Source: Streptomyces sp. NBC_00162 (GTDB lineage: Bacteria > Actinomycetota > Actinomycetes > Streptomycetales > Streptomycetaceae). From it: a stretch of 64,000 nt of DNA. The DNA is taken from positions 5,394,001 through 5,458,000 of the forward strand of contig NZ_CP102509.1 in the NCBI RefSeq assembly GCF_024611995.1, in the 5' to 3' direction. Position 1 is the stretch's first letter; each line of letters opens with the position of its first letter. Positions 44,994-53,967 of this stretch are shown one piece after another. The notes beneath the pieces were generated by a model, which saw nothing but the letters and a program-made list of their open reading frames with translations, made no database searches and was not told the origin of the DNA. Position numbers and translations under genes: made by a program.

Positions 44994-47468
44994 TCATTCC
45001 AGGAACGCGGACGGCGGGCGCCGGCCCCCGGTGGCGCCGCTGTCCGTGCCCTGCCCGCCCTGGGTGGTCTGGCCCTGAGTGGTGCCGCCCTGGGTCTGCC
45101 CGCCCTGGGTCTGCCCGCCTTGGGTCTGTCCGCCCTGGGTCTGCCCGCCCTGCGTCTGTCCGCCCTGGGTCTGGCCGCCGTTGTTCTGGCCTCCCTGGTT
45201 CTGCCCGCCTTGGTTCTGGCCTCCGTTGTCCTGGCCTCCGTTGTTCTGCCCGCCGTTCGGCGGGGTCGGCGGGAAGGGCGGGCTCGGCCGTACCGGGGCG
45301 GTCGGCGTGCCGTCGCCGTCCGGTGTCTCCTCCGGCTCGCCCGACTCGGTCGACGACGGCGGCGACGGCGGGGGCTGGGCCGCGCCCGGCTGGAGTTCCA
45401 GGTCGAAGTCGACGGGGTCGGTGCCCTCCAGGGCCGTCTTCGTGTAGGCGGCCCAGATCCGCGCCGGGTAGCCGCCTCCGCCGATGCGGTTCTCCCCGAG
45501 GGCGTTGTACAGCGACTCCAGGGAGCCGGTGTCCGGGTCCTGGCCCATCATCGAGACCACCGTGACCAGGTCCGGGGTGTAAGCCGCGAACCAGGCGGAG
45601 CGGTCCAGTTCGCCGGTCCCGGTCTTGCCGGCCGCCGGGTGGCCGGCGGCGAGCGCCGCCGTGCCGGTGCCGTTGTCGACGACGCTGACGAGCATGGAGG
45701 TGGTGGTGTCGGCGGCCTCGCGGCTGACGGCCTGGGTGGCGGCGCGCTCGGGCAGCGCGATCGTGTCGTCCTCCTTGGTGATCTTCTCAAGGAAGGTGTA
45801 CGGGGTGCGCCGGCCGTGGTCCGCGAGGGTCGCGTACGCCTGTGTCATGTCCAGGACGCTGGCTTGCAGGGTGCCGAGCGCCATGGCCGGGACGGGTTCA
45901 AAGTTGGGGGTGTCCTCGGGGACGCCGAGGGCGACGGCCGTCTCCTTGACCTTGCGGGTGCCGACGTCGACTGCCATCTGTGCGTACACGGCGTTGACGG
46001 AGAGGTCGGTGGCGGTGTTGACGGTGATGTTCCCGTACGAGACCTGGCCCTCGTTCTCAGGGGCGAAGCGGATCCGGCCGCCGACGATCGGGCGCTTGTT
46101 GTCGCCGTTGTAGACGGTGTTCGGGGTGATCCGGCGGCCGTCCTGGGTGCGGGAGTCGTTCTCGACGGCGGCGGCGAAGACGAACGGTTTGAAGGTGGAG
46201 GCGACCTGGTAGTCGTGCCGGGTCGCGTTGTTCACGTACTGCTTGGTGTAGTCGATGCCGCCGTACATGGCGACGACCTTGCCGGTGGCCGGGTCGATGG
46301 AGACCCCGCCGGCCCGGACCACCCGGTCCGCCTTGCGCTTCTCCGGGTCGAGTTTGCCGACCATCTGGCTGTCGACGGCTTCGACGAAGGCGTTCTGGCG
46401 GCGTCTGTCGATGGTGGTGGTGATGCGGTAGCCGCCCTCGGCGAGGGTCTTGTCGTCGAGGATCTTGTTTTCGGTGATGTAGTCCTTGACGGCCTCCACG
46501 AGGTACCCGCGCTGGCCGGACAGTCCGGCGGCCGCGCGGACCTTGCCGGGTTCGGGGAACTGCGTGGTGGCGCGTTCGGCCGCCGGCAGCCAGTCCTTCT
46601 TGACCATGCCGTCGAGTACGTAGTTCCAGCGGGCGAGGGCGCGGGGGCGGCTCTGGGGGTGCGAGACGACGTCGAAGGCGCTGGGGGAGTTGAGGAGGGT
46701 GGCGAGGTACGCGCCTTCGGCGGTGGTGAGGTTGGCGACGTCCTTGCCGTAGTAGGCCTGGGCGGCGGCCTGGATGCCGTAGGCGTTGCGACCGAAGTAG
46801 CTGGTGTTCAGGTATCCCTCGAGGATGTAGTTCTTGGACTTCTCGCGGCCGAGTTTGATCGCGATGAAGAACTCCTTGACCTTCCGTTTGATCGTCTGTT
46901 CCTGGCCCAAGTAGTAGTTCTTGACGTACTGCTGAGTGATCGTCGAACCGGACTGGGTGCCCTTGCCGGTCGCGGTGTTCCAGGCGGCGCGGAGCATCGC
47001 CTTCGGGTCCACTGCCCGTTCGGAGTGGAAGTCCCGGTCCTCGGCGGCCAGTACGGCCTCCTGGACGGTCCGCGGGATCTGTGAGAGCGGCACGTTGACG
47101 CGGTTGACCTCGCCGTCGCGGGCGAGCTGGGAGCCGTCGGAGTAGAGGTAGACGTTCGACTGCGCGGTCGCGGCGGCGTTGGCCGGCGGAATGTCCACGA
47201 GCAGGTACCCGGCGACGAGGGCGCCGCCGAGCAGCAGGGCGAGGAGCAGGACGGCGCCCAGGACCATGCGCCAGGTGGGGAGGGCGCGGCGCCAGCCGGT
47301 CCGCTTCCGGCGGGCCTTCTTTCCGGGCCTCGGTGCCGTGCCGGGCGGCCCCTGTGCCGTGCCGGGCCTCCGTGCCGCGCCGGGCTGTTGCGGTCGTGTC
47401 GGCGATCCCTCGGGCGGTGTGTCCGGGTCGCGAGGGGTCCAGCCCGGGGGTGGTGACTGGTCGCTCAT
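44994..47468 (-). CDS. Class A penicillin-binding protein with GGQTQ repeat tail
   Basis: An 824-residue bifunctional peptidoglycan synthase. A Pro/Arg-rich cytoplasmic tail and one membrane helix (about residues 68-90) precede the GT51 glycosyltransferase (AAEDRDFHSERAVD; GSTITQQYVKN) and the transpeptidase with S-x-x-K in ASTFKPF, SxN in SVNAVY and KTG in GKTGTGE. After a Pro/Glu/Thr linker the last ~75 residues are pentapeptide repeats GGQNQ/GGQTQ. ATG 47468 is preceded by GGAG. It is convergent with gdx, only 4 bp apart, and its upstream region is shared with the divergent ABC genes. Confidence 0.95.
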   Translation of the reverse strand: MSDQSPPPGWTPRDPDTPPEGSPTRPQQPGAARRPGTAQGPPGTAPRPGKKARRKRTGWRRALPTWRMVLGAVLLLALLLGGALVAGYLLVDIPPANAAATAQSNVYLYSDGSQLARDGEVNRVNVPLSQIPRTVQEAVLAAEDRDFHSERAVDPKAMLRAAWNTATGKGTQSGSTITQQYVKNYYLGQEQTIKRKVKEFFIAIKLGREKSKNYILEGYLNTSYFGRNAYGIQAAAQAYYGKDVANLTTAEGAYLATLLNSPSAFDVVSHPQSRPRALARWNYVLDGMVKKDWLPAAERATTQFPEPGKVRAAAGLSGQRGYLVEAVKDYITENKILDDKTLAEGGYRITTTIDRRRQNAFVEAVDSQMVGKLDPEKRKADRVVRAGGVSIDPATGKVVAMYGGIDYTKQYVNNATRHDYQVASTFKPFVFAAAVENDSRTQDGRRITPNTVYNGDNKRPIVGGRIRFAPENEGQVSYGNITVNTATDLSVNAVYAQMAVDVGTRKVKETAVALGVPEDTPNFEPVPAMALGTLQASVLDMTQAYATLADHGRRTPYTFLEKITKEDDTIALPERAATQAVSREAADTTTSMLVSVVDNGTGTAALAAGHPAAGKTGTGELDRSAWFAAYTPDLVTVVSMMGQDPDTGSLESLYNALGENRIGGGGYPARIWAAYTKTALEGTDPVDFDLELQPGAAQPPPSPPSSTESGEPEETPDGDGTPTAPVRPSPPFPPTPPNGGQNNGGQDNGGQNQGGQNQGGQNNGGQTQGGQTQGGQTQGGQTQGGQTQGGQTQGGTTQGQTTQGGQGTDSGATGGRRPPSAFLE
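45075..45260 (-). repeat. 15-bp tandem repeats encoding GGQTQ pentapeptides
   Basis: About eleven near-identical 15-bp units inside the 3' end of the PBP gene: six GGQTQ-coding units adjoining GGQNQ, GGQNN and GGQDN variants. Such repeats change copy number easily by slippage. Confidence 0.9.
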
Positions 47469-47642
47469 CTCCAGGACTCCTCGACGCCGTGCGAAATATC
47501 CACTTCTGTACCTCATGGTGTCTACCCGATGACCGGTGATTACGCGCCGGACGGGGGTAAATCGGTCGCGTGGCTCGCCCCTCCGCACTAAGCTCGCGCG
47601 CTTTGGCCGACGTAGGAACGACGTGGGAAACGGAGGGATACG

Positions 47643-48470
47643 GTGCGTCAGAGAGCGTGTGATCGGGTGCGGCTCTACCTGGCTGTCGGGGCAGGCGGAT
47701 TCCGGCGCTACGCCACTTACGGGACGGCGACGGCGGCCGGTGTGTTCACCAACACCGTGTTCGGTTTCATCGTCGCGTACACGTACATCGCGCTGTGGGA
47801 CGAGCGGCCCGGACTCGGCGGCTACGACCAGGCGCAGGCCCTGACTTTCGTGTGGGTGAGCCAGTCGTTGCTCGCCGCCGGGGCGTTGATCGGGGGCGGT
47901 TTCCAGGAGGAGCTCCAGGAACGTGTCCGTACGGGGGACATCGCCGTCGACCTGTACCGGCCGGCGGACCTGCAGATGTGGTGGCTCGCGGCCGACCTGG
48001 GGCGGGCCGCCTTCCAGTTGGCGGGGCGGGGCGTGGTCCCGCTGGCGGTCGGGGCGCTGGCGTTCCGGCTGGCGCTGCCCGCCGATCCGTTGCGCTGGCT
48101 GCTGTTCCTGGTCTCCGTCGTGCTCGGGCTGACGGTGAGTTTCGCGCTGCGCTATCTGCTGGGGCTGGCGGCGTTCTGGCTGATGGACGGGTCCGGGGTC
48201 AATCTGATGGCGAACGTCGTCGCGATCTTCTTCTCCGGGGTGCTGCTGCCGCTGACCGTGTTCCCGGGCGGCTTCGGGGAGTTGGTCCGGAGCCTGCCGT
48301 GGTCGGCGATGCTCCAGGTCCCGATGGACGTGCTGCTGGGCGAGCATTCCGGAGCCGGGAGCGCCGCCGGAGCGCTGGGGTTCCAGGGCGTGTGGGCGTG
48401 CGTACTGCTGGGCGCGGGGCGGCTGTTGCAGTCGGCGGCGACTCGGAAGGTGGTGGTCCAGGGTGGCTGA
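47643..48470 (+). CDS. ABC-2-type exporter permease (first subunit)
   Basis: A 275-residue membrane protein with about six helices, of the permease family (DUF990/ABC-2 like) paired with NatA/CcmA-type ATPases. Characteristic are TNTVFGFIVAYTYIALWDERPG and the loop QEELQERVRTGDIAVDLYRP. GTG 47643 has GGAGGG upstream. It overlaps the second permease gene by 8 bp, and an ATPase gene follows, forming a three-gene exporter operon. The cargo is unknown. Confidence 0.88.
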   Translation: MRQRACDRVRLYLAVGAGGFRRYATYGTATAAGVFTNTVFGFIVAYTYIALWDERPGLGGYDQAQALTFVWVSQSLLAAGALIGGGFQEELQERVRTGDIAVDLYRPADLQMWWLAADLGRAAFQLAGRGVVPLAVGALAFRLALPADPLRWLLFLVSVVLGLTVSFALRYLLGLAAFWLMDGSGVNLMANVVAIFFSGVLLPLTVFPGGFGELVRSLPWSAMLQVPMDVLLGEHSGAGSAAGALGFQGVWACVLLGAGRLLQSAATRKVVVQGG

Positions 48471-49338
48471 GGCGGTGCTGGAGCGGGAGCCGGCGCGGAA
48501 GTTCGATGTCGTGGAGGTGCCCCGGCGCGGCCGGGTGCGGGAGGGGCTGCGCGGTTACGGGCTGATCGTCGCGATGTGGATCCGGTCGACGATGACGTAC
48601 CGGACGTCCTTCTTCCTCTCGGTGTTCGGAAACGCGGCGATCCAGATGCTCGACTTCATCGGGATCTGGATCATGTTCCGGCACGTGGACGCGCTGGGCG
48701 GCTTCTCGCTGCCCGAGATCGCCCTGCTGTACGGGTCCTGCTCGGCCTCGCTGGGACTGGCCACCCTGCTGCTCGGCAACACCGACCGGGTCGGCGTCCG
48801 CGTCCGCGACGGCTCCCTCGACACGATGCTGGTGCGCCCGGTTCCGGTGCTCGCGCAGGTCGCGGCGGACCGGTTCGCGCTGCGCCGACTGGGGCGCATC
48901 GGGCAGGGGCTGGCGGTGCTGGGCTGGGCGGTGTCGGCGCTGGACGTGGACTGGTCGGTCGGGAAGGCGCTGTTGGTGCCCGTCATGATCGTGGCCGGGG
49001 CGGCGATCTTCGCGGCGGTGATGGTGGCCGGGGCCGCGTTCCAGTTCGTCGCCGGGGACGCGGCGGAGGTGCAGAACTCCTTCACGTACGGCGGGAACGC
49101 GATGCTCCAGTACCCGCCGACGATCTTCGCGCAGGACCTGCTGCGCGGGGTGACCTTCATCGTCCCGCTGGCCTTCGTCAACTGGCTGCCGGCGCTGTAC
49201 GTGCTGGGGCGGCCCGACCCGCTGGGGCTGCCGGGGTGGGTCGCGTTCCTGAGCCCGCTGGTGGCCTTCGTGGTGTTCCTGCCCGCGTCGCTGGCGTGGC
49301 GCGCGGGAGTCCGTTCGTACCGAAGCACGGGGAGCTAG
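48463..49338 (+). CDS. ABC-2-type exporter permease (second subunit)
   Basis: A 291-residue membrane protein with about six helices. The cytoplasmic N-terminus (AEAVLEREPARKFDVVEVPRR) is followed by YGLIVAMWIRSTMTYRTSFFLSVFGN, and [26 protein letters not shown] resembles the RTGDIAVDLYRP loop of the first subunit, so the two are distant paralogues. It overlaps the first permease gene and is followed 2 bp later by the ATPase gene. Confidence 0.88.
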   Translation: MAEAVLEREPARKFDVVEVPRRGRVREGLRGYGLIVAMWIRSTMTYRTSFFLSVFGNAAIQMLDFIGIWIMFRHVDALGGFSLPEIALLYGSCSASLGLATLLLGNTDRVGVRVRDGSLDTMLVRPVPVLAQVAADRFALRRLGRIGQGLAVLGWAVSALDVDWSVGKALLVPVMIVAGAAIFAAVMVAGAAFQFVAGDAAEVQNSFTYGGNAMLQYPPTIFAQDLLRGVTFIVPLAFVNWLPALYVLGRPDPLGLPGWVAFLSPLVAFVVFLPASLAWRAGVRSYRSTGS

Positions 49339-49340
49339 CT

Positions 49341-50309
49341 GTGTCGGATGCGTTGATCTCGCTGGACGGGGTCGAGAAGGTCTTCGACGTACGGCGTCGA
49401 GTGGGCCTGATGCGCCGGGAGAAACGCCAGGTCAGGGCGGTGGACGGGATCAGCTTCGAGGTGGCTCGGGGCGAGATGGTCGGCTACATCGGGCCCAACG
49501 GCGCCGGGAAGTCGACCACGATCAAGATGCTGACGGGGATCCTGACCCCGAGCGGCGGCCGGCTGCGCGTCGCGGGCATCGACCCGGCGCGGGAGCGGTT
49601 GCGGCTCGCGCACCGGATCGGGGTGGTGTTCGGGCAGCGCACGACGCTGTGGTGGGACCTGCCGCTGAAGGACTCGTACGGTCTGATGCGGCGGATGTAC
49701 CGGATCCCGCGGGCGCGGTTCGAGGAGAACCTGGACCGCTGCGTGGAGCGGCTGGACCTGGCCGAGCTGCTCGACGTACCGGTGCGGCAGCTGTCGCTGG
49801 GGCAGCGGATGCGCGGGGACATCGCGGCGGCGCTGCTGCACGATCCGGACGTGCTGTACCTGGACGAGCCGACGATCGGGCTGGACGTGGTGAGCAAGGC
49901 GAAGGTACGGGGCTTCCTGCGGCAGTTGAACGAGGAGCTCGGCACGACGGTGCTGCTGACCACGCACGACCTCCAGGACATCGAGCAGCTGTGCGAGCGG
50001 GTGATGGTCATCGACCACGGGCGGCTGATGTACGACGGGGCGCTGGCCGGGCTGCACTCGGCGGGGTCGGTGGGGGAGAGCGAGCGGACCCTGGTGGTCG
50101 ACCTGGAGCGGGAGCTCGCGCCGATCGAGGTGGCGGGCGCGCGGGTGGTGAAGGTGGAGGGGCCGCGGCAGTGGCTGGCGTTCCCGGCGGGGGCTTCGGC
50201 CGCGCCGCTGGTCGCGGCGGTGGCGGCGCGGTACCCGCTGGTGGACCTGTCGGTGCGGGAACCGGACATCGAGGACGTGATCGCGCGGATGTACGCGGGG
50301 CGGGGGTAG
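49341..50309 (+). CDS. ABC transporter ATP-binding protein
   Basis: A 322-residue ATPase for the two permeases upstream. Walker A is GPNGAGKST (about residues 51-59), the signature LSLGQRMRG appears with Q in place of the usual second G region, Walker B is VLYLDEPTIGLD, and the H-loop is TTHD. The N-terminus has an insertion (VRRRVGLMRREKRQVRA) typical of the NatA-like group used by DUF990 exporters. A C-terminal ~80-residue domain may regulate the transporter. Confidence 0.94.
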   Translation: MSDALISLDGVEKVFDVRRRVGLMRREKRQVRAVDGISFEVARGEMVGYIGPNGAGKSTTIKMLTGILTPSGGRLRVAGIDPARERLRLAHRIGVVFGQRTTLWWDLPLKDSYGLMRRMYRIPRARFEENLDRCVERLDLAELLDVPVRQLSLGQRMRGDIAAALLHDPDVLYLDEPTIGLDVVSKAKVRGFLRQLNEELGTTVLLTTHDLQDIEQLCERVMVIDHGRLMYDGALAGLHSAGSVGESERTLVVDLERELAPIEVAGARVVKVEGPRQWLAFPAGASAAPLVAAVAARYPLVDLSVREPDIEDVIARMYAGRG

Positions 50310-50444
50310 CGGGCGGTCGTTGGCGGGCGGGCGGGCGGGGGTTGGGGCGGGGTTGGCGGGCCGGGGGGAAATCAGGGGCAACCCCGAGTCGGACAGGGGT
50401 TCAACCCGTACAACTCTCCTGGATCCCTGCATAGGCTGGTCCGC

Positions 50445-51104
50445 ATGAGTGACGAGCGGCCGGAGAAGCCGTTGCCGGAGCTGAGGGCGTCGGATGCCGA
50501 CCGGGACCGGGTGGTGGAGCGTCTGCGGGACGCCGTCGCCGAGGGCCGGCTCGACATGGAGGAATTCGAGGAGCGGCTGGAGGCGGCGTACAAGTCCCGG
50601 ACGTACGCGGAACTGGAACCGCTGACGCGGGACCTGCCGGCGGTGGGGGCGGCCTCCCCGGCCGTCCCGGTGGGCGCCCCGGCGGGTGGCTCGTCCTGGC
50701 CGGCGAGGATCGGCGGGGCGGGTACGTCCACCACGGCCGTGGCCGTCATGTCGGGGTTCCAGCGCAAAGGGGCATGGACGGTTCCCGCCCGCTTCGACGC
50801 GGTGGCGTTCTGGGGCGGCGGGGAGCTGGACCTGCGCGAGGCGAACTTCGCGCAGCCCGAGGTCGTGATCAACTGTGTCGCGATCATGGGCGGTATCGAG
50901 ATCACGGTGCCACCGGGCGTGGCCGTCGACGTCCGGGGCATCGGCGTCATGGGCGCCTTCGACCAGCGCGTCGGCAGCGGTCCGACGGAGCCGGGCGCTC
51001 CGCGGGTGGTCGTGACGGGCTTCGCGTTCTGGGGCGGGGTGGACATCAAGGTCAAGCCGCCGAAGCGCCCGAAGTCCGGGCCCTCGCTGGACAAGGGGCT
51101 GTAG
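50445..51104 (+). CDS. DUF1707 and LiaF-like C-terminal domain protein
   Basis: A 219-residue protein. Residues 10-62 form DUF1707 (RASDADRDRVVERLRDAVAEGRLDMEEFEERLEAAYKSRTYAELEPL), and the C-terminal half is a beta-helical LiaF/cell-wall-response-like domain (AVAVMSGFQRKGAW, VAFWGGGELDLREANF, AIMGGIEITVPPGVAV). Such proteins are linked to envelope-stress sensing. No membrane helix is seen. TAGGCT lies 7 bp before the ATG, a possible leaderless promoter. Confidence 0.92.
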   Translation: MSDERPEKPLPELRASDADRDRVVERLRDAVAEGRLDMEEFEERLEAAYKSRTYAELEPLTRDLPAVGAASPAVPVGAPAGGSSWPARIGGAGTSTTAVAVMSGFQRKGAWTVPARFDAVAFWGGGELDLREANFAQPEVVINCVAIMGGIEITVPPGVAVDVRGIGVMGAFDQRVGSGPTEPGAPRVVVTGFAFWGGVDIKVKPPKRPKSGPSLDKGL

Positions 51105-51251
51105 CAGGGGCTTGTAGTGCCCGCCCCCCACGCCGAGCCTCGGGGCCCGAGCCTCGGGGGCGCGAAACGGCGTGCCGGGAACTCCTCGCGGCTCCCAGGA
51201 GTCGGATGCTATGCAGACAAAACCGGCGCCCCCGGGGGAAGGCAGGACCAC

Positions 51252-52610
51252 GTGGACCACCGCACCACCGTCGGAGGTGCCGCCCCACCGCCACCGACAC
51301 CGCCACGGACACCACGAGCGGCAGCGACCCCGCCCGCCCGCGGCGCCTTCGTCTTCAGCGCCGCCGACGAGGAGCGCCGTCGCGGCGTACGCCGGATGAA
51401 GACCACCGCGACCGGCCTGCTGATCCTGGTCGCGCTGGTCTACGTACTGGCCAAGTACGCCCAGCACGCATGGGGCGCCGGCGGCTGGGCCGGCTACGTC
51501 GCGGCCGCCGCCGAGGCCGGCATGGTCGGCGCGCTCGCGGACTGGTTCGCCGTCACCGCCCTGTTCCGGCGGCCCCTCGGCCTGCCCATCCCGCACACGG
51601 CGATCATCCCTACCAAGAAGGACCAGCTCGGGATCTCCCTCGGGGAGTTCGTCGGCGAGAACTTCCTCTCCTCCGACGTGGTCAAGGCCCGACTCCATTC
51701 CCTCGGCATCGGCGGCCGCCTCGGCGCCTGGCTGGCGGAGCCCGCGCACGCCGACCGGGTCACCGCGGAGCTGGCCACCGCCCTGCGCGGAGCGCTGACC
51801 GTACTGCGCGACGCCGACGTGCAGGCCGTCGTGGGCGAGGCCATCACCCGGCGCGCGGAGACGGCCGAGATCGCGCCGGGCATCGGCAAGACCCTGGAGC
51901 GGGTCGTCGCGGACGGCGGTCACCACCGCGCCGTCGACCTCGTGTGCGCCAAGGCCCACGACTGGCTGGTCACGCACGGGGAGTCGGTGATGGACGCGGT
52001 GCAGGGCGGGGCGCCCGGCTGGACCCCGCGGTTCGTGGACCGCAAGATCGGCGACCGCGTGTACAAGGAGCTGCTCCGCTTCGTCACGGAGATGCGGGAC
52101 ATGCCCGAACACCCGGCGCGCGGGGCGGTGGACCGGTTCCTGACGGACTTCGCGGCCGACCTGCAGTCCGACACGGAGACGCGGGCGCGGGTCGAGCGGC
52201 TCAAGTCCGAGCTGCTGGCGCGCGGGGAGGTCCAGGACGTGATCGCCTCCGCCTGGACCGCGATCCGATCGATGATCATCTCGGCGGCGGAGGACGAGCA
52301 GAGCGAGCTGCGCCTGCGGGTCCGTTCCTCGCTGATGTCCCTGGGGGCGCGGCTGGCCACCGACGGGCGGCTCCAGGACAAGGTGGAGGGCTGGATCGAG
52401 GGCGCGGTCGTCTACGTCGTCACCAACTACCGGACCGAGATCACCTCGCTGATCACGGACACGGTGGCGGGCTGGGACGCCGAGCACACGTCCCGCAAGA
52501 TCGAGGCCCACATCGGCCGGGACCTGCAGTTCATCCGCATCAACGGCACGGTGGTCGGCGCCCTGGCGGGCCTGCTGATCTACACGGTGTCCCGGGCGTT
52601 CGGCGCGTAG
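51252..52610 (+). CDS. DUF445-family membrane protein
   Basis: A 452-residue DUF445 protein (YjiN-like). After a Pro/Ala-rich N-terminus come one or two membrane helices (about residues 52-100, with GMVGALADWFAVTALFRRPLGLPIPHTAIIPTKKDQ, the family signature), a long helical cytoplasmic part, and a C-terminal membrane helix (RINGTVVGALAGLLIYTV). Function unknown. GTG 51252 has AGGA 5 bp upstream; the frame is open to 51117. Confidence 0.9.
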   Translation: MDHRTTVGGAAPPPPTPPRTPRAAATPPARGAFVFSAADEERRRGVRRMKTTATGLLILVALVYVLAKYAQHAWGAGGWAGYVAAAAEAGMVGALADWFAVTALFRRPLGLPIPHTAIIPTKKDQLGISLGEFVGENFLSSDVVKARLHSLGIGGRLGAWLAEPAHADRVTAELATALRGALTVLRDADVQAVVGEAITRRAETAEIAPGIGKTLERVVADGGHHRAVDLVCAKAHDWLVTHGESVMDAVQGGAPGWTPRFVDRKIGDRVYKELLRFVTEMRDMPEHPARGAVDRFLTDFAADLQSDTETRARVERLKSELLARGEVQDVIASAWTAIRSMIISAAEDEQSELRLRVRSSLMSLGARLATDGRLQDKVEGWIEGAVVYVVTNYRTEITSLITDTVAGWDAEHTSRKIEAHIGRDLQFIRINGTVVGALAGLLIYTVSRAFGA

Positions 52611-52650
52611 GCTCTTCGGGGCCGTCCCGCTGATCAGGGGCGGTCGGCGA

Positions 52651-52950
52651 TCAGGGGCGGTCGGCGACGGCCCAGGACGCGGCGGCCACGACCCCGGCGG
52701 CCCCGAAGACGGCCGGCCACGCGCCGACCTTCTTGGCCAGCGGGTGCGCGCCCGCGAAGCCGGCCAGGTACAGCGCCCCGAGCCCGGCGGCCGCGGGCGC
52801 GCCGCCCCGGCGGTGCCACTCGCGTCCGGCGGCGAGCCCGGCGGCGCCGAGGACGACACCGCCCAGGGGCCGCTTGTTGGTCCAGCGGGCGACGGCGTAG
52901 CCGCCGACCAGCCCGGCGGCCGCCACCACGGAACTCGGTACCCGCGCCAT
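52651..52950 (-). CDS. Hypothetical small membrane protein
   Basis: A 99-residue protein with hydrophobic segments at about residues 6-20, 29-41, 51-66 and 77-94. The Ala/Gly-rich composition and TNKRPLGGVVLGAAGLAAGREWHRRGG are typical of a conserved Streptomyces integral membrane protein of unknown role. GAGGAG lies 7 bp before the ATG. It is convergent with the DUF445 gene. Confidence 0.8.
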   Translation of the reverse strand: MARVPSSVVAAAGLVGGYAVARWTNKRPLGGVVLGAAGLAAGREWHRRGGAPAAAGLGALYLAGFAGAHPLAKKVGAWPAVFGAAGVVAAASWAVADRP

Positions 52951-52975
52951 GTCGAACTCCTCGGTTTCTCTTGCT

Positions 52976-53023
52976 GTGTCGACGGCCGTGTCGGTGGCCG
53001 TGTCGACGGTCGTATCGATGGTC
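52976..53023. repeat. Four 12-bp tandem units in an intergenic gap
   Basis: GTGTCGACGGCC, GTGTCGGTGGCC, GTGTCGACGGTC and GTATCGATGGTC lie head to tail between two minus-strand small membrane-protein genes. Purpose unknown. Confidence 0.75.
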
Positions 53024-53031
53024 CTACGAGG

Positions 53032-53211
53032 CTAACGCGGGCGCCCGGCCATCCGGCGGGCGCCCAGCACCCACACCACCACGACCACGGCTCCGCCGAT
53101 CAGGGCGTCCGGCACCGCGTCCCGTACGGCGCGCGGCAGCAGCGCCACGACGCCCAGGACGAGAAGAAAGGCGAGCGCGCAACGGCCGGCCGCCCGAAGC
53201 AGTCTGTCCAC
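53032..53211 (-). CDS. Very small (59-residue) two-helix membrane protein
   Basis: From GTG 53211 the minus strand encodes MDRLLRAAGRCALAF... with two hydrophobic helices (about residues 11-25 and 37-49) and a basic end RRMAGRPR. The codon pattern is typical of a real high-GC gene (third positions nearly all G or C). It would share an operon with the next small membrane protein gene. The ribosome site is weak, so confidence is limited. Confidence 0.55.
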   Translation of the reverse strand: MDRLLRAAGRCALAFLLVLGVVALLPRAVRDAVPDALIGGAVVVVVWVLGARRMAGRPR

Positions 53212-53387
53212 GGCTGCTCAACGCGGGCGCCGGGCCTCCCGACACGGAGGGCGGGGAGGGGATTTGTCGCACACTCGCCGGATCCGTGCGGTGTGCGCTC
53301 CGGGAACCCGAAGGGCATAAATTCACTCTCCCCACCCAAAGGGGAAAATCCACACTCCCCGCTACCACTCTCAGGAGCCAGGACATC

Positions 53388-53924
53388 GTGATCTGCTACG
53401 GACAGGCCGTCCTCGACCTCGTGGACGAACTGGTCGACGCCTACGCCGACGTCTTCTCCGGACCGCCCTGGAACGAGGACGAAGAAACCATTCGCCAGTT
53501 CGCCGCCCGCCTCCCGGTGGACGCCCGGCGCCGTGGCTTCCGTACGGCCCTCGCCCAGTCCGCGACAGGCATCGACGGCTTCGCCACGGGCTGGATCACG
53601 CCGGCCACCTTCCCCAAGAACCGCGCGTACGCGCAGGTCGCGGCGCAGCTGGGCCCCGAGCGCGTGAAGGAGCTCCTGACCGGCGCCCTGGAGATAGACG
53701 AACTCGCCGTACGCCCGTACGCGCGCGGCCGCGGCACGGGCCGGGACCTGCTCACCGAGATCACCGCCGACGCCCCGGACCGGCGCGCCTGGCTGCTGAC
53801 CTCCCGCCTGGCCACCGACACCGTGGCCACGTACCGCCGCCTGGGCTGGCACGAGGTCCCGGCCCGCCCGGGCACGGAGACGGGCGTGATCGTCTTCCTC
53901 TCCCCGGACCACCCGAACCGCTAG
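53388..53924 (+). CDS. GNAT-family acetyltransferase
   Basis: A 178-residue GNAT-fold protein. IDELAVRPYARGRGTGRDLLTEI contains the acetyl-CoA-binding RGRGTG loop (motif A), and AWLLTSRLATDTVATYRRLGWHEV the C-terminal strand/helix. The N-terminal ~60 residues (VDELVDAYADVFSGPPWNEDEETI) are typical of small-molecule or aminoglycoside-like acetyltransferases in Streptomyces. GTG 53388 has AGGAG 10 bp upstream. The substrate is unknown. Confidence 0.9.
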   Translation: MICYGQAVLDLVDELVDAYADVFSGPPWNEDEETIRQFAARLPVDARRRGFRTALAQSATGIDGFATGWITPATFPKNRAYAQVAAQLGPERVKELLTGALEIDELAVRPYARGRGTGRDLLTEITADAPDRRAWLLTSRLATDTVATYRRLGWHEVPARPGTETGVIVFLSPDHPNR

Positions 53925-53967
53925 AACCTGTGGTGTCCGCCGTACCCCGGCGGGGCATACCCGCCGC

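Noticed and set aside
45075..45260. Tandem repeats considered as a CRISPR array
   Set aside because: The units are 15 bp, contiguous and in frame with the PBP gene; there are no spacers and no cas genes.
45079..45447. Plus-strand Pro/Cys/Trp-rich frame over the PBP tail
   Set aside because: It is the mirror image of the GGQTQ tandem repeats; there is no independent evidence of translation.
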